DNA of 64,000 nt from positions 124,001 to 188,000 of the forward strand of contig NBAY01000023.1 of assembly GCA_002794775.1 (NCBI GenBank), in the 5' to 3' direction. The translations under genes were made by a program, and so were the position numbers. Source of the stretch: Porodaedalea pini. Lineage: Eukaryota; Basidiomycota; Agaricomycetes; Hymenochaetales; Hymenochaetaceae. The first letter of the stretch is position 1, and each line of letters begins with the position of its first letter. This document shows, in pieces, positions 22,551 to 33,637 of the stretch. The notes beneath the pieces were generated by a model, which worked only from the letters and a program-made list of their open reading frames with translations, was not told the origin of the DNA and searched no databases.

Positions 22551-22907
22551 TGTTAGGCGGAAGCCCGGGAGACGGCTCGGACTTGGCAGGCCTCGGCTGA
22601 CTGTCGTCTGGGACGTGCTATACTCGAGCGTAGACTCGGGACACGCTTACTCAGGCTAGGTCGACGCGGAGGTAAGAGGAAAAGCAGAACAAGGAGTTCA
22701 TGCGATTCCTGAGACCTTATATAGCGACGACCGTGAGACTATATTACCTAACATTACATAACGAGTGGGAATGGAACGAATGAAGGTCGTGTAGAGGGAG
22801 TGTGGGAAGTGATTGGAAAGATGATTAAAGATAATGAAAAGGAGCAATTAACAGAAACGAAAAAGGAAAAGGGGAAATAAAGAAAAGGGGAAGTTCGAGT
22901 CCTGACA
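22551..22907 (-). repeat. 5' LTR of element A
   Basis: Partner of the LTR at 16794-17150, same length. Immediately inside it on the minus strand lies TAAAAGCAGAACC, the putative primer-binding site, whose core AAAAGCAGAAC is the reverse complement of GTTCTGCTTTT within the LTR. Confidence 0.92.
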
Positions 22908-23178
22908 CTCAGACTTACAGTATAGGCTCCGTCCACAATAGACTTAAGCTCTGCAGATTGAAGTGTCGCTCATTTTAGCTAATCTCTTGAACAATTCACG
23001 TGACATGTGTTTTGTAATATTGCACTGCTTTGCACTATACACACTACGGGGGAAGAGAGGAAAGAAACGAAGGAGGGGAAAAGAAGGAATTAAAGGAGAA
23101 AACTCGTGGAGGCCAAATGCGTGTATACGTAAGTGCAAAAAATGTAAGAGTGACTGTTAGATGACTTGGGGTTTAATT
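22908..23178. other. Junction of element A and the LINE 3' region
   Basis: CTCAG (22908-22912) is the right target duplication of element A. The rest probably contains the 3' UTR of the LINE, which reads leftwards. It has a purine-rich stretch at 23050-23100. I found no poly(T) run or short tail repeat that would mark the LINE end. Confidence 0.45.
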
Positions 23179-26100
23179 TTATATAAGATCGGGTGGAAGG
23201 TCTGAATAATAAGGCATGGCGTCGGGTGGACGGCGAAAGGAGAAATATGCAAATTGAATGAGAAGCATGAAATTAGATGGGGCGAACCAATTAGAAAAGG
23301 AAATGGGAAGGATTGACTTGTGAAAAAATTGACGATGGACGTGTGAGAAGAACGGGCAAACGTTGAGAATATGATGGATGTCATGTTTAGTGCAGAGTGG
23401 ATCCGGGCATTGGCTTGGCAGGTCTTGAACATGCATATCGTGGGTGTTAAGAAGGATCCCAACCGCTCTTGACTGAAGGTGGCGAGGGATGCGTTTCTCA
23501 GGATGGAGCCACAAAAAAGGGCGTAATTGGTGACGAAAAGGGCATAATTGGTGACGAAAAGGGCATAATTGGCGACGTGGATACAGGATAAAAGGAGTGG
23601 TAACAGCGCTGTGATGATGTTGGAGGTTTAGAACACGGTTCCGCCATTTGGCCAAAAGGTCAGTGGAAAATCGCGTGTGTAAATTCGCTAATGTATCGGG
23701 CGCTGGGCTTTTGCGCTGCGAGTGTGAAGCATGGGATGCGAGTTGGTCTGCTTGCAAGTTACTGGGTAGTCCCATGTGAGAGGGTAACCATTGCACCGAA
23801 ATGGTGGATGTATGGTGGTGTAAGGCTAGAAATATACCGCAAAGTCTGCGGAAAGCCGTTATGAAGGTGGCGTGAAGAGGATCTTCTGAGAAGATGAGAC
23901 GAGCGCAGTTGGCAGAGTCTGTGATGACACATAAATGGGTAGGATGGGCACAGTGCGCAAGTAGAGTAGAGAAGCGTGAGATGCCAGCGATAAGAGCCTG
24001 CTGTTCCTCATGGAGGATGTTACTTTGGGTATGTGCGCTTGAAGCAAATGACGTGAGTTCACGTCGGTTATGCATGATGGAGAACCTGTGGCCACTGATG
24101 GGGAGACCGTCCCGCTCAATGACAGAGCCGTCTGTAAAAAGAAAATATTGAAAAGGAGGGGGACGATTGAATAGTTGAAGAAACGATTGTCTGGTGGAAA
24201 GGCTGCGACTGCGAGAAGTAAGGGGGACTAGGGATAGACGTGAATGAATGGGAGGAATAATAGGATAGAGATTGGTATTAGGAATGGTGATATTGGTAGG
24301 GAGTGAATTTCGGATCTCTGCAGAAGGCGGAAGAGAAGAACGAAAAGAAGATACATAGGAGGTTATAAAACGCTTGGCTTGGTATTGGACGAAAAGGTCT
24401 ATGGGTGGAATTGAAAGTAAAGAACCTGCTGCATCTTTGTCGACGCTGCGGGATAGCATAAATGAAAGGGCTCAGTGTTGGACTGGTTCCAAGATGGAAT
24501 GAGTGCCCAGGTAGTCAGGAAAAAGTTGGTCACCGTAAACGGCGACTGAACGAATTAAGTTGAAATAGAGAAGTCGGGCATATTCAAGATACACGCTGTG
24601 AGAAGATTGAAATAAAAAGGAACATTGGTGAAGTGTGGATAGAGCTTTGTTGGTCCGTGATTGAAGGCGTAAAGTAGGAAGTAAATGGTGTTGGAAAATG
24701 ACACCTAACCATGTAATATGTGAGCGAGGGTGGATAGTTAAAGAAGATGATAGAATAAGGGAGGGTTGGTTTTTGGGTTGTGTTGGGTAAGAAACGCGAT
24801 GGGTATTGTGCGTGAATGGAGTAAAATGGATAAGTTCAATAGAATCTGGGTCGATGGAAAGACCCAACTGCAAAAATTGTGAAGAAAGAAAAAGGAATTG
24901 GTTTTGTAAGCGAATGAGGTTGGTGCACATGCTTAAAGAGCACGCAGAAAGAAGATGGTTGTCCATGTACGCAAGAAGGGGACAGTTGTAAGGGAAACAT
25001 TTGTAATAAGCTTCGATGGCTGGAGCGGCGGCGAAGATAGAAATGAGGGGGGAGAGAGGGGATCCTTGGAGAACACCCTGATTAGGTTTGATAAAGGTGT
25101 CTGAAAAATATTGATTGAAATGAAGAGAAATTGGGCGATCGCGCATCCAATGGGAGACGCAATTAATGAGATTGGGATGGATTTTAGAATGGGTCAAATG
25201 GTCAATAAGTAAGGGATGGGAAATGTTGTCAAAAAAGCCTTGTATGTCGATGGTGATCACAGAGGTCAACAAACGACGTCTTTTAGGCTCAAGTGGGCCG
25301 AGGCCTGAGGCTTCGGTGATAGGGGAGCGAATGATAGGTTGGAAATTGTTAAAATGCAAGAGTTCGTAGCAGGCAGTCAGCGCGGATAAGGCTTTCCAAC
25401 AGCCATGCTGTGAGGAAGGAATAAGAGAGCGTTGTTCAAAAATGGTTTGGAGGCGGTTGAAAAGAATGTGTTCAAATAATTTACCCATCGTGTCTACGAG
25501 GGCAATAGGGTGAAAAGAGTGAGGGAGTGAAAAATCGGAATGTTTGGGTTTGAGGATAAATGTAACGATAGAATGTTTGAAAGTGGAAGGAAAGTGACCA
25601 AAAGAGAGGCAAAGGGAAAAAATTTGAGAGAAAATTTGAGGTTCAAATTCAATGAAAAGTTTTAAGTGAAGATAAGAAAAACAATTCTGGCCAGGGGCCG
25701 ACGTGTCGTCGGTACCCTTTAGGGCTCGGAGCATTTCGTTGATAGAGACAGGCTCAATGTCAACTGGGGGAGGGAGCAAATAGTCGGCATGATGACCAGC
25801 GGGCAGCTCGGGAAAGAATGTAGAGTGGAAGATATGTGATTTCTTGCTCTCGTTGAGGGTGTACCTCCCGGAGGGAAGTTTGAGGGCGCCAATGGGGTGT
25901 CGGCGGCGCGCAGTGCCCAGATGTTGATGACTCCAGATTGATGAGTGATCGGATTGATGGAGTAGGTCACTGAAGTATGACGTTTTAGCTGACGCCAGCG
26001 TTTTATGGAGTTGGGTGAGGCTGCTGGGTGATGGATCACTATGGTGCGCTTGGTAGTCATGACTGCATTGCTCGGTCCACCAAGAGTGAGGTCCGAAATA

Positions 26101-27048
26101 TGTTCAGGTTTTGCACTTTCATAGAAAGTGGGTGGTAAAAGAAGAGAATGTGGAAAAAAAGGAGTGTAACTTGGCATCAACTTGAGAAGGAAGAAGGATG
26201 TCAGTTGTATCAAAAGAAAATAACTTTGAGTCTCGAAATTCAGAAATCAAGGAAGGAATGTCGCGTTTGCGAACGAGACGGAGGGAATGTGTGTCTGGTG
26301 GTGGGGAATATGATATGAGTAAGTTGAAAATGAGAGGAAGGTGGTCAGAATAAAAATCGAATGAAGGGTCACCAATTAGAAGGGACTGGTTGAGAGCAGG
26401 GAAAATGTCAGATGAACTGATAGTGAGGTCCAAGGTAGAAGAGCCGTAAGGATGGAAGAAGGTAGGAATAGTTGGAGGGTTAGCAACGATTAAAGAAGAA
26501 TTATCAAGCCATTTTAAAAAAGGTTTGGCGGAAGAAAAGTATTGAGAAAGGTGCGCGTCTGACCATAGAGCGGAATGTCTGTTGAAATCACCAACAAAAA
26601 TATGGGTGTCAGACTGTGAAGGATTGGGAAAAGGGTCTTCGAAAGAATGGGTACTGGGAGGACTGTAAACGTTCCAAATGTAAACGGGTGGAAGCGAAGA
26701 GCCCCGATTAATGCTAATAGTAACTTGGAATATGGGACGGGACAAATGAGGATGGGAATTGAAGAGGTGGGTGATGCACGGGTGGAGGAAGGTTGCACAA
26801 CTAGGTCGAATAGAAAGGGATTGAGGTGGAAGAACACAAATAAACAGATCAGAATTGCGGGTGGCAAATTGTTGTTCGCCCGCTGGAGAAGTTTTAGAAG
26901 GAATGATGGTAGTGATAGTGGGGATTTCCTGTAAACAAATAATGTCAGGGCATGAACTGCCGTGTTGAAAGAGCGATTTGAAAAGAAGGTCAGTAGTAGG
27001 TTCTGAACGACGAACGTTAAGAGAAAGAATAGAAATGGAAGGGGTCAT
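23179..27048 (-). pseudogene. LINE ORF2: endonuclease, reverse transcriptase, RNase H
   Basis: One reading frame of 1290 codons from ATG 27048 to TAA 23179, broken only by in-frame TGA codons at 26119-26121, 26104-26106 and 24472-24474. Endonuclease motifs are LNVR, CLQE, NVYSPP, VGDFNRHSALW, STLDLT and SDHLPL. RT motifs are ITIDIQGFFDNISH and GVLQGSPLSPL. The YxDD box reads YMDN (Asn codon 24958-24960), so the second catalytic Asp is lost. RNase H keeps its D-E-D-D set: FTDGS, EEQQALIAG, ITDSAN and QADQLASHA. A 21-bp in-frame repeat (23519-23577) inserts CPFRHQL units after RNase H. The C-terminus has a Cys/His-rich segment (PDPLCTKHDIHHILNVC). The TGAs sit where CGA (Arg) is plausible. Confidence 0.87.
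23519..23577 (-). repeat. 21-bp tandem repeat, about 2.8 units, inside LINE ORF2
   Basis: Three successive units of GGGC(G/A)TAATTGG(T/C)GACGAAAA on the + strand. The period of 21 bases keeps the frame and adds seven residues per unit (CPFRHQL on the minus strand). It lies between the RNase H domain and the Cys/His-rich end. Confidence 0.85.
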
Positions 27049-29287
27049 TTAGAAAGGTGGTCGGTAATTTCGACGAGCGGGACAGGTGGAGGACCTGGCA
27101 TTATGATCACCCTGGCAATTGATACAATGCGCAAAATGTTGACACGCAAGGTTGTTAGCGGCTGTGCATGGAGCGCATTTAGCGACGTGTACTGCGGTTC
27201 GGTGCAGCTCCGAGCAGATCGCGCATCAGGCGACTGAATGGCATTTGATGGAGGAATGTCCCAGGTGGTGACAGTTGTCGCACTGGGAGATGGTTGGCCG
27301 AGCTCGCATTTCCTCGAGGCGCCAGATAACGCCGAAGACCGGGATGTTTCGATTATTGTGAAGGAAGAAGTGATCAAAAGCTAGTCGGTTAGTGTCTTTC
27401 ACAATGATGGACACATTACAATAATTGAGGGTGTTCAGGCATTTGATGGATGCCATGAAGTGTGGAGGATAGAGGAATTCCTGTCCTGCAAATTGAGGGA
27501 GTGCGGATAATTCTTCTGCTAGATCGCGTTCAGTGTAAAGGACGTTAGTATCTTTATCAAATACTGGCACGGCCGGCAAAACGAGTTTGAATTGGGGGGA
27601 GGGTGTGAAGACCTTGGCCCCATTGATGTTAATAATGTGGTTCAAGAGAGACGAAAGAGAGTGGAAATTGGAATCAAAATCGGAACGAATGTTGGTAAAA
27701 GAGGTACAGAGGTTTCCATTGGAGGTATACTCGACATTGAGAATGACGAGGTGTTTGAAGTTGGTGGATCCTTTGAGTCCAGAACAAATGGTGTTTTTTA
27801 TGGAATTAGGCAAGGGGCAGATGGCAAGGTTGTCGGGAAGGGAGAAATAAATGCGCTTAACGTTGCGAACGTGCGTGTTGACCAAGCCGTTAGCACAGTT
27901 CATAGGCTTGGTAATGACTTCCCCATCAGGGTGGTCAGTAGTGATAGTTTTAACCTGCATAGGAACCTGTTTGGGTTTTTTCTGAGCTGCTTTCGCATAC
28001 ATAACCGTAGTATATCCGTCTTTGTCCGTACCGATGGACTGAATGGGTGGGGTGTAGATGGTGGTGGATAAGCTGGGACGTGGCGCGTTGTGTTCGGAGT
28101 GTATATATCCATCCGGCACGTGGATGGTGCCCTGAGTATCCATTCGGTAGCTGGACCCCGGAATACGGGTATTGGCCATTGCTGCGGCGTAATTGGTGTG
28201 ATTGCCCTTGGGAGCAGGCAAGCGTTGTTTGACAACCGGAGGGGGGGGGAGGAAAACGCGGATCATGTGTGAAAGTGGCACCAAGGGGTTCTGGTAAATA
28301 TTTCTTATCAGTGGGAACGTTGGTCAAAAAAGAAACTTTGGGTTTAGTGGTGTTTTGCACCTGTTTTTCAAGTTTATTAGTTTTCTCGGTCAGAGTCGAT
28401 ACCATAGATACGAGTGAAGAAATAGAGCGGGACATGTTAGTGAGTTCATCAGATATGTGTTCTTCGCGGATGTCTTGGGGACTGCGATAAATATTGTCGA
28501 AAACATTTTTGCAGTAGGGCGAATGGATCTTAAAAGCGGTTTGAAAACTGTTAATCGCTGTGTTAGCATAATTCTCTCGTTGAGTTTCCTCATCGAGCAT
28601 ATTAGAACGATTGATCCAGAAACAAAGAGAAGATGCGATGCTGGCCATGTAGCGACCCATGTGCACAGGGTCATTGTGGAAAGGTGTCTCTGACTTCCAG
28701 AGATCCTGTGAGATAATGGTGCGGAGATCACAGACCGACCCTTCCACAAGTTCGAGAGCTTTCCTGTTAACTTCCTCGGCAATTTCCGGGTCTTCGTTAT
28801 CGATATTGATGGGGTCAGTATCAACCTGGGGGGGTTGAACATCCACGTACAGGTCGTCATCGGCATCCATAGCGTCTTTATCATCAGGAATCTGGCCGAT
28901 GGTGGCTGGGTTACTGGGAGCCTCACGTCCTTGGTGTTCGTCCTCAGATGGTGATCGTTTAAGAGAGGATTGAGAAGGTATGTCAGGGGTGGGGGGGAGG
29001 TCCCCCTGTTTACGAAGGGCGGCAGCATGATTGTCAGCCGCAGTGTCGGGAGACCACTTGGCAATGTTACTCGCTGCGTAGTCGCATACGGATGAATCGT
29101 GGTTGTATGTCGAGTCGCGTCCGCATTTTGTGCAGAGCTTCGCCGCGCCAGAGACACACGAGCGACTGTGATGTGGGAGTTCGTATTTACACTCGTCGCA
29201 TTTTGTCGGGTCCTTGATGTTGCCTAAGGACCTGAGCGATTTGACTCGATGAAGACTCGCTGGCTTCACGTTAGGGGGTGGAGCCAT
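27049..29287 (-). pseudogene. LINE ORF1, zinc-knuckle nucleic-acid-binding protein
   Basis: Starts at ATG 29287-29285 and ends with TAA 27051-27049, directly followed by the ATG of ORF2. The N-terminus has paired cysteines (CDECKYELPHHSRSC, LCTKCGRDSTYNHDSSVC). Near the end come several CCHC-type knuckles (CDNCHHLGHSSIKC, CAICSELHRTAVHVAKC, CINCQGDHNARSSTC). In LINEs such proteins bind the element RNA. The middle is acidic, with a possible coiled coil (MVSTLTEKTNKLEKQ). The frame shifts in a run of nine G (28241-28249), which codes for prolines on the minus strand: the N-terminal 348 codons and the C-terminal part are in different frames, and the total length is one base over a whole number of codons. 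A TGA at 27226-27228 interrupts the knuckle region. Confidence 0.8.
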
Positions 29288-29732
29288 TGGTATAGACAAG
29301 AGATTTCACTGTTGTAGACTTTTCCCACGGTCAAGATGATGGTGGTAAGAGATCAAAAGTGACATGTGTCAAGCCTTAGCTTGCGGTCGTCATTCGTGTC
29401 GCCTTGGCTCGTCCTCCTCCCTCTGCTTGTTCCTGCCAGTCGTCTTGGAGCAAGTTCACTAGAAAAAATCACTATATTCTAGTATCTTTAAACGAATATC
29501 AGCACACTTGTCCTCGTGACTTCAACGCTCTACATCCTCGATTAGTCAACTTCCTGCAGCTTTCTGGAGGCTCGCACTTGATAGCAGCACCACGAGTCGT
29601 GCGATTCTGCCCGAGTTCTGCTCCCAGGACTCCCTTTACGACATCCGGCATACATCTCTAACTTATCGCCCATATCATCATCAACGAGTCTAACGAGTCT
29701 CACGAGTATCGCATATCGCATAGACCGCCGCC
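29288..29732. other. Intergenic, LINE 5' side and Mo25 promoter
   Basis: The first part may be the LINE 5' UTR. The second part is the upstream region of the Mo25 gene. Pyrimidine-rich stretches near 29400-29460 and 29640-29700 precede the ATG. No clear TATA box. Confidence 0.4.
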
Positions 29733-30966
29733 ATGAACTTCTTCAAGACGAAGCAACGGACTCCGACGGACATTGTGCGCGCGCTGCGCGACACGATTCC
29801 GCGCCTTGAGTCCAGTGCGCCGGGCAGTGAGAGCAGGCGGAAGGTGCGTTCATAATTATCGGGGTCTTGCGGAATTGTGGGCGTGCTGATTGAACGATGC
29901 ATTGTGTGCTGGCAGGCGAACGAAGACGTGTCCAAATACCTTCAGCAGATCAAGGGAGTGCTTTTGGGAGACGGAGGTCTGTCTTTGCCTTTCAAAATGA
30001 CTAGGTGAAGCTTATGTCCGGCTTGCAGACCCTCTACCGGAGCTTGTCGCGCAGCTCGCACAGGAAGCCTACTCCACTGACCTACTCTACCATCTCACCA
30101 CTCATCTCGCGCGTCTCGAGTTCGAAGCGCGTAAAGATGTCGTCGCGATATTCACACACCTCCTTCGACGACAGATTGGCGCGCGCTGGCCGACGGTTGA
30201 ATACCTTTGCGCAAAGCCGGACGTGCTGTTCGCCGTGCTCTCGGGATATGAGGACGAGGAGATCGCGCTTAACACAGGGATGATCCTGCGCGACATGCTC
30301 AAACATGAGGCGCTCGCGAAGATCCTCCTTTACTCTGAACAGTTCTACATGTTTCCGCACTACATCGAGAAGACGACGTTCGGGATCTCGTGCGACGCGT
30401 ACGCGAACCTGAAGGAGACACTCACCAAGCACAAGCCAATGGTCGCGGAGTACTTAGAGAAAAACTACGACCGCTTCTTCTCGACATTCGACGTGCTGCT
30501 ACTAAGCACGAACTACGTAACGAAGCGCCAGAGTTTGAAGCTTCTCGGCGAGATCCTCCTCGACCGCGCAAATTTCAACGTCATGACAAGATATATCGCG
30601 AACGATAAGAATCTCAAGATGATGATGATAATGCTCAGGGATAAGAGCCGTAACATCCAATTTGAGGCGTTCCATGTCTTCAAGGTCGGCGTTCCGGCTT
30701 CTTTGCATTTGGACTATCTGTTGACGCCCTTCTTAGGTATTCGTCGCGAACCCCAAGAAGCCTCCGCAGATCGAGGCAATCCTGCGCCGTAATAAACAGA
30801 AACTCCTTGACTTCCTGCGCGACTTCCACAACGACAAAGAGGACGAGCAATTCACTGTTCGTAACCTTCCCTGCATTGCACTTCTTACGCGTCGTTGCTT
30901 ACCCACTCGTCAATTGTGCTGCAGGACGAGAAACAGTTCCTTATCGTGCAAATACAGAACCTTTGA
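29733..30966 (+). CDS. hymA: Mo25 / HymA-like scaffold protein
   Basis: Five exons, 29733-29843, 29916-29976, 30029-30684, 30737-30856 and 30925-30966, give 329 aa, the usual size. Mo25 is a helical, armadillo-like scaffold that binds and activates Ste20/GCK-type kinases in the RAM/MOR network, which controls cell polarity and separation; the Aspergillus homologue HymA is needed for conidiophore development. Family blocks are [99 protein letters not shown] and [19 protein letters not shown]. The end [12 protein letters not shown] matches the conserved C-terminus. It looks intact and, being on the other strand, unaffected by the LINE just upstream. Confidence 0.95.
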
Positions 30967-31911
30967 CGCAACATGACATCGCCCCTATCTGCCGACATAT
31001 ACTTACGCCGCCCGGCGTCACCGGATGGAGCAATTTGGCTTTATTTCTGCGTCCGTACTTCATCCCATGTCATGCACTGGATTCCGGCTGCTAGTCACTG
31101 TGTTACCCTCCTGTCTCATCTCTCCTACTCCAGCTTGGGTGGATAAGCACAAGGGCCATCAGCGCATAGCTCCTATCTTTCTGCGCCTCTTCCTCCCTTT
31201 CCCTCTGCACTATCGATTTGACCACTTCACGCCATGCGTCCATTTCATCGGTACTTCATATCCCTCTCTCGCTGTTTCGTTCGCTTCAGCATCACAGACA
31301 TTGTCTCCCATATTCTATTGCTAAGCATGTTCTGTCCATCTTACCCACATTCTTCCACCTTCCCGTTTCTTTGTTCTCTTCTCTCTACAGGCCTAGTTTC
31401 CGACTTCCAGGCTGGTCGCTCTGTCTTGCAGTTCCGCCCCGTTTCTCGAGCCATTTCCTCTGCTCCTTTCGGAGTGCAGTCTCCTTCGAATTCCGCCTCC
31501 GTTTCCGGCTCCTGTTTCTCAATTTCACGTTTCCCTTTCTCTCAACTCTCAACTCATGACCCCCGTTGCTTCTCCCTCTTTTCATTAGTCGGCAACAATA
31601 TGTATATAGTATGGTGTTGTAATGATAGCATTGCAATCTGGTTGGACTGCGGGTTAGAATTGTATCCCGACTGTACAGAATAAATAATCAAAACGGCAAC
31701 ACAAGATATTTACCAGGTAGGTAGGCAGATAGGTAGGTAGGTAGGTATATTTCCCAGTTTGGGTCCCTAAACAGAAACACCGGGCCACCGAACTATATGT
31801 CAGGAGTACAAGCAATACAATACTCCCCATTCGACACATCTCCAAAAGGACAAGAAAGCAGGACAAGACATTCGTGCGCCATAATTAAACTCAGTGAGAA
31901 AGACGCCGCAG
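30967..31911. other. Intergenic with a GGTA microsatellite
   Basis: Mo25 3' region, pyrimidine-rich on the + strand from 31100 to 31560. A GGTA/GGCA tetranucleotide repeat lies at 31716-31747. No gene recognised. Confidence 0.5.
31716..31747. repeat. (GGTA)n microsatellite
   Basis: About eight GGTA-like units, one interrupted by GGCAGATA. It lies between the 3' ends of the Mo25 gene and the first DUF6533 gene. Confidence 0.8.
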
Positions 31912-33637
31912 TCACGATGGCTGAAACGAATGCATCTCTATGTCGTCCCTGTCAACTTGGGAAGACGGGAGCCATGTCTGTTGAGAAGATGACGGAGTAA
32001 TCTGCATGGTTTGGGTGTGCACCGCAGCGCCTCTGATTCGAAGCAAGAGTCTGGTGCAACATATACTATGGAGAGCAGCCTGAGGCCTGACGGGAGTTTT
32101 AGCGCTTGTCAACCTAGAATGGGGAATTGCAATTCTTGATACGTACGCAAGCAGAAAATTACAAATTGCAGGCGGGGCGACAGAGAGGACGACAATGTTT
32201 GCAATTGTGGCACCTGGTATGTATACCCTATCTAAGTATTTTCAGTTAGCAGAGTTGTATTGAATACATACAAAGTATGACGATGAAGTAAACAATGCCT
32301 GTTGGTAAGTTTGACGTTAGGTACATGGAGTGTTTAATGAGTGACTAGAAATGCACTGACCGTCTGCAAAGATTCGCTTCATCATCATCGAGGTTGGCAT
32401 CTGAACTGATCACGAGATTCAGAAATTTCCTCTGGAAAACATGAGACCAACTTACTAGCTTTTACTACTAGAGCGAGGAGCGCGACTAGAATCATGGCGA
32501 GGTCGACTTGCATCAGTAGCATTATCGCGCCCATATCAAAGAATGAGAACTCGCCAGTCTCCGAAGCGGCAAGGTCGATCATAGAAAGCCTATCAATATG
32601 ACCTTGAAAATTTACAATGCATCCAGTAGGGAAAAGGCGGAGGTCTACGACTGTTGTGCAAGTAGAACGATACCCAATGAGCTGCATCTCATAGTTAGAG
32701 TCGCGAGAGGTACTATGTACCATCAGCTGATTTCAAAAATCGGATTGTGAAGTAAGACCCAATGACAGAGATCGACTGTAGACGAGAATTGGTTCCGAGG
32801 ACACGGTCTTCAATAAGTTTATTTATCAAAAGAGGTAGCAAGACTAACCAGGTAAACTGCTCCAAAGAGAAACAGCGCCGATAGCTTGCGCCCCCACACA
32901 GCATATGCCCGAGCGAACAGAATGACTAACCCAGACGCAGTTTTGTTCAATTATCTGTTTTAGAAACATTCGTATGTACTCACATTCTGCAAGGAGATAC
33001 TGAACCAAAACGACGCCTGTGCAAACGATGCATTTTGAATAACAGAAGCACGGCCCAAAGATAAAACCCTCACCCCCGAACGCCCGAAAAGCTAGTCCAC
33101 ATTTCTATAGCGAGGCGGTAAGTCAGGTACATAGATAGTGTTCATATGCTGTCTGCCTACCTGCAGATGATCGGCTGCTTCGACCGAGAGAAATACTGCA
33201 TAAAAAGGCCTCAAAATTTATATCTCAGAGCATAACAAGACGGGCGATCTTCTAGCACACACCATAAAGAATGCCTATTGTTCCGATAAAAGGAATATAT
33301 CGATTCAACAAGAAGGCGATCTTGACTATGGAAAACTGGGATGGCCAGACGAGATCTTTCTCTGAGCTAAATGTCAGCAGATACTCGTACACCTAGACTC
33401 AGGGCCCGTCTTTAATACAACGTTTGGTTTGAACGGAGCAGAACTTACTTGGGCAGTAAGGGTCGCTACTGCATGTACGCGCATGATCAGGAAAAAAGGG
33501 CACAGCGATTGAGTAGAGGGAATACCTATCGCGCACTGCGTGTACTATTAAGTAAAGGACGTCAGAGGAAAAGAAATGGCACCTACTCTGGCTACGTATA
33601 TGTCGGAAGCTAGGGATGCAACGTCGAGCGACGACAT
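31912..33637 (-). CDS. DUF6533-type multi-pass membrane protein, copy 1
   Basis: Minus-strand gene of about ten short exons, from ATG 33637-33635 (MSSLDVASLASDIYVAR) to TGA 31914-31912. Recognisable pieces in order: the DUF6533 block VYEYLLTFSSEKDLVWPSQ and FSIVKIAFLLNRYIPFIG (about 33270-33390), KCGLAFRAFG, the helix FILFARAYAVWG (about 32880-32915), YFTIRFLKSADG, FPTGCIVNFQG, a long hydrophobic helix near 32470-32560, GIVYFIVILC and a last exon with ANIVVLSVAPPAIC and LHSICCTRLLLRIRG. This order is that of the large agaricomycete DUF6533 family of seven-helix proteins of unknown function. I see no disabling change, but with so many small exons some boundaries are uncertain. Confidence 0.7.

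Larger units (their letters stand above)
16794..22907 (-). mobile_element. Complete Ty3/Gypsy chromovirus, element A
   Basis: Bounded by 357-bp LTRs at 16794-17150 and 22551-22907, which differ at one position that I can see (T/C in the GAAA(T/C)GAAAAAGG stretch). Each LTR has TG/CA ends. The 5-bp target duplication CTCAG flanks it at 16789-16793 and 22908-22912. Read on the minus strand the order is LTR, primer-binding site, leader of about 690 bases, gag, pol (protease, RT, RNase H, integrase with chromodomain), polypurine tract, LTR. The pol stop codon abuts the 3' LTR. The near-identity of the LTRs points to a recent insertion. One nonsense codon interrupts pol. Confidence 0.95.
23179..29287 (-). 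mobile_element. Non-LTR retrotransposon (LINE), Tad1/I-like, decayed
   Basis: Coding part of a LINE with two reading frames: ORF1 (29287-27049, zinc-knuckle protein) and ORF2 (27048-23179, endonuclease, RT, RNase H). An APE-type endonuclease, an RNase H domain and a CCHC ORF1 together point to the Tad1/I groups common in fungi. It is inactive: one frameshift and a TGA in ORF1, three TGA stops in ORF2, and a damaged RT active site. The exact 5' and 3' ends and target duplication were not found. Gypsy element A inserted just beyond its 3' side. Confidence 0.88.

Noticed and set aside
25719..26213. 164-codon minus-strand frame between LINE endonuclease and RT, suggesting a frameshift
   Set aside because: The endonuclease and RT frames are the same. 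The true connection runs through two TGA codons (26119, 26104) with sensible sequence (PHSWWTEQC and so on), so this other frame is a shadow and no frameshift is needed in ORF2.
31716..31747. GGTA repeat as a possible CRISPR or telomere-like array
   Set aside because: Simple four-base microsatellite without spacers, in an internal position and with the wrong unit for a telomere.
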